Origin: Anaerolineae bacterium
GTDB lineage: Bacteria; Chloroflexota; Anaerolineae; 4572-78; NAK82
Direction: 5' to 3'
DNA: 11,855 bases
Assembly: GCA_030598425.1 (NCBI GenBank)
Contig: JAUVPY010000030.1
Span: 1 to 11,855 of the forward strand
Shown piece after piece: positions 7,541 through 11,855 of this stretch. A model generated the notes under the pieces. It made no database searches, was not told where the DNA came from, and saw nothing but the letters and a program-made list of their open reading frames with translations. Made by a program: the position numbers and the translations under genes. How positions within the stretch are numbered: position 1 is the stretch's first letter; every line of letters starts with the position of its first letter.

Positions 7541-7570
7541 TTGACAAAGGCGCTGCGGTCGTGGTATGCT
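7541..7570 (+). promoter_or_regulatory. Strong sigma-70-type promoter of the dprA operon
   Basis: A perfect TTGACA (7541-7546), an 18-base spacer and TATGCT (7565-7570), preceded by the extended TGG. Expected start near 7577. That is only 5 bases before ATG 7582 and about 32 before ATG 7609. It is the best promoter in the window and probably drives dprA, manC and topA together. Confidence 0.65.
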
Positions 7571-7608
7571 AGCCGCATTGTATGGCGGCAAAGTGTAGGC
7601 AGTGTGTT

Positions 7609-8724
7609 ATGATGAGCGAGCTTCTGCAGTATTGGGTCGGATTCAGTCGGGTGCCTGGCATAGGGCCAATCAGGTTGCGTGCCCTGCTGGATCATTTTGG
7701 AGACATTCGTCAGGCGTGGGACGCCTCGACCGCCACATTGCGGGCGCTTGGGTTTGACCGGCGTACTATCGAATCCTTTTCCACCCAACGTGCCAGGTTG
7801 GATTTGTCGGCTGAGCTTGGGCGTGTGTTTGAATTGGGCGTATCGGTGATGACCTGGGACAGTCCTGACTATCCATCACTGCTGATGAGTATTGCCGACC
7901 CACCGCCGGTGCTGTATGTAAAAGGTGAATTATTGCCGCGTGATGAGTGGGCGCTGGCAGTAGTAGGCACGCGGCGAGCAACTGTCTATGGACGAGAGGC
8001 GACGCGAGCCTTCGTCAGCGGACTGGCACCCGGTGGTGTCACTATAATAAGTGGACTGGCTCGCGGTATTGATACCCATGCGCACCAGATAGCGCTTGAA
8101 GCTGGAGGGCGCACCGTTGCCGTATTGGGGAGTGGAATTGACATAACTTACCCGGCCCAGAATCGAAATTTGGCCCAACGCATCGTCGAGAACGGGGCTT
8201 TGGTCAGCGAATATCCACTGGGCACGAAGCCTGAGGGCGGCAACTTCCCACGTCGCAATCGCATCATCAGTGGCTTGAGCCTGGGGGTTCTGGTGGTTGA
8301 AGGATCAAAGAGTAGCGGCGCCATGATTACGGCTGACTACGCCGCCGAACAGGGGCGTGAGATATTTGCGGTTCCGGGCAATATCACGGGTCGTAACGCC
8401 GCTGGCCCCAATCAGCTCATTCAGCAGGGGGCTAAGCTGGTCACCACGATCGGCGACGTTCTAGAGGAATTGAATCTGACGATGGTCGCTGAGCAAACTG
8501 AAGCGCGTGAGATTATCCCAGACAACGAGACGGAAGCGGTCTTGCTCAGCCATTTGTCTCCAGAGCCGATTCACGTGGACGAACTGGGACGTGCTGCTGG
8601 CTTGCCCATAAGTGAAGTGGCAAGCACATTGACGTTGATGGAGCTAAAAGGCAAAGTTCGCCAGGTGGGCGGGATGAACTACGTAATCGCCCGTGAAGCT
8701 GGCGTGCCCTATATTGTAGAATGA
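7609..8724 (+). CDS. dprA: DNA-processing protein DprA (Smf)
   Basis: 371 residues. Cytoplasmic protein that binds incoming single-stranded DNA during natural transformation and loads RecA. N-terminal helix-hairpin-helix-like region (FSRVPGIGPIRLRALLDHFG, about residues 11-30), then the DprA Rossmann fold starting at ALAVVGTRR (~115). Its signatures are SGLARGIDTHAH (~148-159), AVLGSGIDITYPAQN, FPRRNRIISGLS (~213) and SSGAMITADYAAEQGREIFAVPG. The end (~300-370) is the DprA winged helix (PIHVDELGRAAGLPISEVASTLTLMELKGKVRQ). Length and motif order are normal and the gene looks intact. ATG 7609 (or 7612) matches the family's usual N-terminus but has only a weak AGG upstream. ATG 7582 would add MAAKCRQCV and use an almost leaderless mRNA. 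It is followed 41 bases later by manC. DprA also occurs in species not known to be transformable. Confidence 0.92.
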   Translation: MMSELLQYWVGFSRVPGIGPIRLRALLDHFGDIRQAWDASTATLRALGFDRRTIESFSTQRARLDLSAELGRVFELGVSVMTWDSPDYPSLLMSIADPPPVLYVKGELLPRDEWALAVVGTRRATVYGREATRAFVSGLAPGGVTIISGLARGIDTHAHQIALEAGGRTVAVLGSGIDITYPAQNRNLAQRIVENGALVSEYPLGTKPEGGNFPRRNRIISGLSLGVLVVEGSKSSGAMITADYAAEQGREIFAVPGNITGRNAAGPNQLIQQGAKLVTTIGDVLEELNLTMVAEQTEAREIIPDNETEAVLLSHLSPEPIHVDELGRAAGLPISEVASTLTLMELKGKVRQVGGMNYVIAREAGVPYIVE

Positions 8725-8765
8725 CCGATTAACATCCCAGGAAGCAAGAAAGAGAGGACTCAACG

Positions 8766-9848
8766 GTGAGTAGCAACTTCTACGCACTCATAATGGCTGG
8801 TGGCAGTGGCACTCGGTTGTGGCCGCTCAGTCGGCAGAGCCGGCCTAAGCAGGCCATCGAGCTCATAGGCAGCCGCACTATGCTTCAGCACGCGGTGGAT
8901 CGTCTGGGCAGCCTCCTGCCACCGGAACAAATCATGGTGGTGACTGCTCGTGAGTACGTCAAGGTGTTGGCATCGCAAGTGCCCGGCGTCCCGCTGGAGA
9001 ATTTTATCGTCGAGCCGATGGCGCGTGGCACTGCCGGAGCGATCGGTCTGGCCGCAGTACATCTCCACCATCGAGATCCAGAGGCGTTGATGGCTGTCCT
9101 GACTGCCGATCACTATATCCGGGATGTGGATAAGTTCTGTTGCGTGTTGTCAGCCGCAGTTCAGGTGGCCCGAGACGGGTCCATAGTTACACTAGGCATT
9201 GTGCCGAGCTTCCCGGCCACTGGCTTCGGTTATATTCGGCGCCGTGAACCGATGAGTGAAGTAGATGGCTTCGACGTGTGTGCGGTGGATAGCTTCGTCG
9301 AAAAGCCAGATGCTGCCCGAGCCGTTGAGTTCCTGGAAAGCGGCCTTTATAGTTGGAACAGCGGTATGTTCGTCTGGCGCATTAGTCGCATTATGGGTGA
9401 ATTCGCCCGTCAGATGCCGGCTCTCTATGCTCAATTGCAGACGATTGAAGCGGTCCTGGATACGCCACGCCAGGCTGAGGTCCTGAGCGAGGTTTGGCCC
9501 CAGGTTCGTAAGGAAAGCATAGACTATGGCGTCATGGAAGGGGCCGAGGACGTGGTTGTTATCCCCGTGGATATCGGCTGGACCGACATCGGCGATTGGT
9601 CGGCGATCTATCAGTTGCACCGGCCCGATGAGCAAGGCAACGTGGTCGTCGGCACTACCCACATCGGAGTAGAGACGAGGTCGTCTTTCATTCAAGGGAG
9701 TAAGAAACTAATTGCCACCATCGGTCTGGAAGAAATCATCATTATTGACACCGAAGATGCGATGCTTATCTGTGCTCGTGATCAGGCACAGGATGTTAAA
9801 TTGATTGTGGAAAAGCTACAGGAAGATGGAAGCACCGAATACCTATGA
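8766..9848 (+). CDS. manC: Mannose-1-phosphate guanylyltransferase (GDP-mannose synthesis)
   Basis: 360 residues. Transfers GMP from GTP to mannose-1-phosphate, giving GDP-mannose for glycan and glycoprotein synthesis; cytoplasmic. Nucleotidyltransferase fold with the signature GGSGTRLWPLSR (residues 12-23) and the catalytic-site PKQ (K28). It also has VEPMARGTAGAIG, LTADHYI (where many homologues have PADH), TLGIVPSFPATGFGYI, FVEKP (~178), WNSGMF (~197) and ESIDYGVME. It lacks the C-terminal cupin isomerase of bifunctional enzymes, so it is the single-function form. The GTG start has AGAGGA 7 bases upstream, a good site. It lies between dprA and topA on the same strand with short gaps. Specificity for GDP-mannose over another NDP-sugar is inferred from motifs. 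Confidence 0.9.
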   Translation: MSSNFYALIMAGGSGTRLWPLSRQSRPKQAIELIGSRTMLQHAVDRLGSLLPPEQIMVVTAREYVKVLASQVPGVPLENFIVEPMARGTAGAIGLAAVHLHHRDPEALMAVLTADHYIRDVDKFCCVLSAAVQVARDGSIVTLGIVPSFPATGFGYIRRREPMSEVDGFDVCAVDSFVEKPDAARAVEFLESGLYSWNSGMFVWRISRIMGEFARQMPALYAQLQTIEAVLDTPRQAEVLSEVWPQVRKESIDYGVMEGAEDVVVIPVDIGWTDIGDWSAIYQLHRPDEQGNVVVGTTHIGVETRSSFIQGSKKLIATIGLEEIIIIDTEDAMLICARDQAQDVKLIVEKLQEDGSTEYL

Positions 9849-9874
9849 ATCAACACCTGCGTATTTTTTCATAG
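9843..9874 (+). repeat. AT-rich inverted repeat across the manC stop
   Basis: CTATGAA (9843-9849) and TTCATAG (9868-9874) pair around an 18-nt loop; six Ts (9864-9869) run into the right arm. Weak and AT-rich with a large loop, so at most partial attenuation before topA. Confidence 0.25.
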
Positions 9875-9899
9875 ATACCCGTGGAGTAGATCACTAACA

Positions 9900-11855
9900 A
9901 TGACTGACGAACCTGTTGTAGCCTATTGTGTGAAATGTCGCGAAAAGCGCGAAATGCAATCTCGAGAGGCGGTTTACACCAAGAGCGGCACTCCTGGCAC
10001 GCGTGGTGTATGTTCGGTTTGTGGAACGAATATGTTCAAGATGGGGGCAACACCCGCTCACGAGGCGCTGCCCAAACCTGAGGTGACGACAAGAAAGGCC
10101 AAGAGCAAGAAGACTAAGGCCAGCCGCAAAGGGCGGTTGGTCATTGTCGAATCGCCCGCCAAGGCGCGGACGATAGGCAAGTTCCTTGGACGGAATTACG
10201 CCGTCAAAGCGTCAGTGGGGCACGTACGCGATCTTTTACGTTCGCGGCTCTCCGTTGACGTCGAGAATGACTTTGCGCCCGAATATCGGGTGCCCAAGGA
10301 TAAACGCCCAGTGGTCAATGAGTTGAAGGCCGCTGTGAAGAATGCCGCCGAGGTATATCTAGCCACCGACCCTGATCGAGAGGGGGAGGCCATCGCCTGG
10401 CATCTGATCGAAGCGGTTGGCATTGAGAACGACCAGGCGCGGCGGGTAGTTTTTCACGAGATCACCAAGAACGCCATTACTGAGGCCTTTTCTCAGCCTC
10501 GGGATTTGGATATGAACCGCGTCAATGCTCAGCAGACTCGTCGGATTCTCGACCGGTTGGTAGGCTATAAGATCAGCCCGCTCCTTTGGGAAAACGTGCG
10601 CGGTCGCACCTCGGCCGGCCGCGTGCAAAGTGTTGCCTTGCGTCTCATCGTGGAGCGTGAGCGGGAGATCCTGGCCTTTGTGCCAGAGGAGTATTGGTCC
10701 ATTCGCGCCGAACTTGCCAAACAGATTCCTGAGCGTCCGTCGTTCATCGCCAAGCTGATCAAGATAAATGGCGAGAAGGTGGATCTGAAAAATGAGCAAG
10801 ATACGCACCTCATCGTCGAAGAATTGGAACGATCTAGCTATGTGGTGGCCGATGTCCGCAAGGGCGAGCGGAAGCGAAAGCCCGCACCTCCTTTTATCAC
10901 TAGCACTTTGCAGCAGGAAGCCTCGCGGCGGCTAGGCTTCACCGCCAGACGTATTATGCGGATAGCACAGCAGCTTTACGAGGGTATTGAGCTGGGGACG
11001 CAGGGCACCGTGGGCCTCATCACCTATATGCGCACTGACAGCCCTAGCGTCGCTGAGGTTGCCCAAGCGGAGGCACGTGACTACATCGCCCAACATTACG
11101 GCCAGGACTATCTCCCTCCAACGCCTCCGCAGTATCGGGCCAAGGCCAAGGGTGCTCAGGAGGCGCACGAGGCCATCCGGCCAACCAGCGTTTTGCGTGA
11201 ACTGAGCACGGTCAAGCCATTTCTCACTCGAGATCAGTATCGATTGTACGCCCTTATCTGGCGACGTTTTATCGCCAGCCAGATGGCGCCTTCCATATAC
11301 GATACGGTATCAGTGGACGTGATCGCGGATAGTGAGTGGCAGTTTGCTGATGCCAAGCTTTTGACCGCCGAGAAGCTATCCGCCATCAGCCGCCAATCGA
11401 AGTATTTCCTCCGAGCTAGCGGCTCTCGAGTGAAGTTTCCTGGCTTCCTGGCTGTTTACGAGGAGGCCCGCGATGAAGACACCGCTCCTGACGAGGAAGT
11501 AGCTGAGATACTGCCTGAACTGGAGGCGGGCGAGGTAGTGGACCTGGTACAATTGCTACCCGTACAGCACTTCACCCAGCCACCGCCGCGCTACACGGAG
11601 GCAACGCTAGTGCGAACCTTGGAGGAGTATGGAGTAGGCCGGCCCAGCACCTACGCACCTATCATCTCTACTATCAATGATCGGGGTTACGTAGAGCGAA
11701 TAGAGCGTCGACTGCATCCCACCGAATTGGGCTTCGTAGTGAATGACGTGTTGGTCAAGCACTTCCCTGACATTGTAGATGTGGGCTTCACGGCCCGCAT
11801 GGAGGGAGACCTGGACCTCATCGCCCGTGGCGAGCGGGAATGGGTGCCGGTGTTG
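9900..11855 (+). CDS. topA: Type I DNA topoisomerase (TopA) with N-terminal DUF5679-like zinc finger, 3' partial
   Basis: Relaxes negatively supercoiled DNA by cutting one strand through a 5'-phosphotyrosine. 652 residues are visible and the frame is still open at the window edge, so the C-terminus is missing. Residues 1-49 form a four-cysteine finger (C10-x2-C13, C38-x2-C41) ending CGTNMFKMG, as in DUF5679. A basic linker (64-79) follows. The TOPRIM domain has LVIVESPAKARTIGKFLG with catalytic Glu84 and the metal-binding DPDREGE at 157-163. Later come VFHEITKNAI, RVNAQQTRRILDRLVGYKIS and GRTSAGRVQSVALR. The active site GLITYMRTDS has Tyr376, followed by AHEAIRPT and GVGRPSTYAPIISTI. All key residues are present. 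ATG 9900 is chosen because it immediately precedes the finger; its ribosome site (GGAG, 13 bases upstream) is distant. The gap to manC is 51 bases. Bacterial TopA normally carries zinc fingers at the C-terminus, so the N-terminal one is notable. Confidence 0.93.
   Translation, partial: MTDEPVVAYCVKCREKREMQSREAVYTKSGTPGTRGVCSVCGTNMFKMGATPAHEALPKPEVTTRKAKSKKTKASRKGRLVIVESPAKARTIGKFLGRNYAVKASVGHVRDLLRSRLSVDVENDFAPEYRVPKDKRPVVNELKAAVKNAAEVYLATDPDREGEAIAWHLIEAVGIENDQARRVVFHEITKNAITEAFSQPRDLDMNRVNAQQTRRILDRLVGYKISPLLWENVRGRTSAGRVQSVALRLIVEREREILAFVPEEYWSIRAELAKQIPERPSFIAKLIKINGEKVDLKNEQDTHLIVEELERSSYVVADVRKGERKRKPAPPFITSTLQQEASRRLGFTARRIMRIAQQLYEGIELGTQGTVGLITYMRTDSPSVAEVAQAEARDYIAQHYGQDYLPPTPPQYRAKAKGAQEAHEAIRPTSVLRELSTVKPFLTRDQYRLYALIWRRFIASQMAPSIYDTVSVDVIADSEWQFADAKLLTAEKLSAISRQSKYFLRASGSRVKFPGFLAVYEEARDEDTAPDEEVAEILPELEAGEVVDLVQLLPVQHFTQPPPRYTEATLVRTLEEYGVGRPSTYAPIISTINDRGYVERIERRLHPTELGFVVNDVLVKHFPDIVDVGFTARMEGDLDLIARGEREWVPVL

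Noticed and set aside
9192..9695. 167-codon minus-strand frame inside manC
   Set aside because: Antisense shadow; manC motifs run continuously through this region.
10359..11205. Open frames on both strands within topA
   Set aside because: Overlap the TOPRIM and active-site regions of topA, which are intact in frame.
1..11855. CRISPR arrays, tRNA or rRNA genes, toxin-antitoxin or defence cassettes
   Set aside because: No regularly spaced repeats, no cloverleaf or rRNA signatures, and every sizeable ORF is explained by ordinary families.

Overview
This window looks like a chromosomal segment of a Chloroflexota bacterium of the Anaerolineae/Caldilineae type. That is inference from protein style: a type I topoisomerase with a four-cysteine N-terminal finger, a DUF2723 membrane glycosyltransferase ending in twin beta-rich domains, DUF456 and large TPR proteins. 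No 16S or other phylogenetic marker is present. There are no phage genes, transposase genes, CRISPR arrays, tRNAs or rRNAs.

Layout. (1) Positions 1-2154, plus strand: a small ORF with a good ribosome site, apparently frame-disrupted at its 3' end, then an acetyl-CoA synthetase (acsA). (2) 2155-2386: an intergenic region with a stem-loop at the acsA stop, two TTGACA boxes, and a consensus extended -10 so close to the next GTG that the mRNA should be almost leaderless. (3) 2387-5035, plus strand: an 882-residue DUF2723/GT-C-like membrane glycosyltransferase. (4) 5051-6547, minus strand: a membrane-anchored or secreted TPR protein that converges on gene 3 with only 15 bp between stops. (5) 6548-6873: a divergent regulatory region. 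A minus-strand promoter would give the TPR gene a ~200-nt leader holding a long imperfect inverted repeat with two mutually exclusive pairings. (6) 6874-7389, plus strand: a DUF456 membrane protein. (7) 7390-7608: a nested palindromic, MITE/REP-like element, then a strong promoter. (8) 7609-11855, plus strand: dprA, a mannose-1-phosphate guanylyltransferase (manC type) and topA, which runs off the right edge.

How the genes relate. The last three form a plausible operon read from the promoter at 7541-7570. dprA and topA are DNA-handling proteins often found close together in bacteria; the sugar-nucleotide gene between them makes GDP-mannose. The DUF2723 glycosyltransferase and the TPR protein may both act at the cell envelope, but nothing here links them to GDP-mannose directly. 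acsA activates acetate and stands apart.

The coding content is mostly familiar housekeeping and envelope material. I did not find a clear undescribed multi-gene system. The most unusual signals are non-coding: the structured TPR leader (6548-6746) and the nested palindrome (7396-7506).
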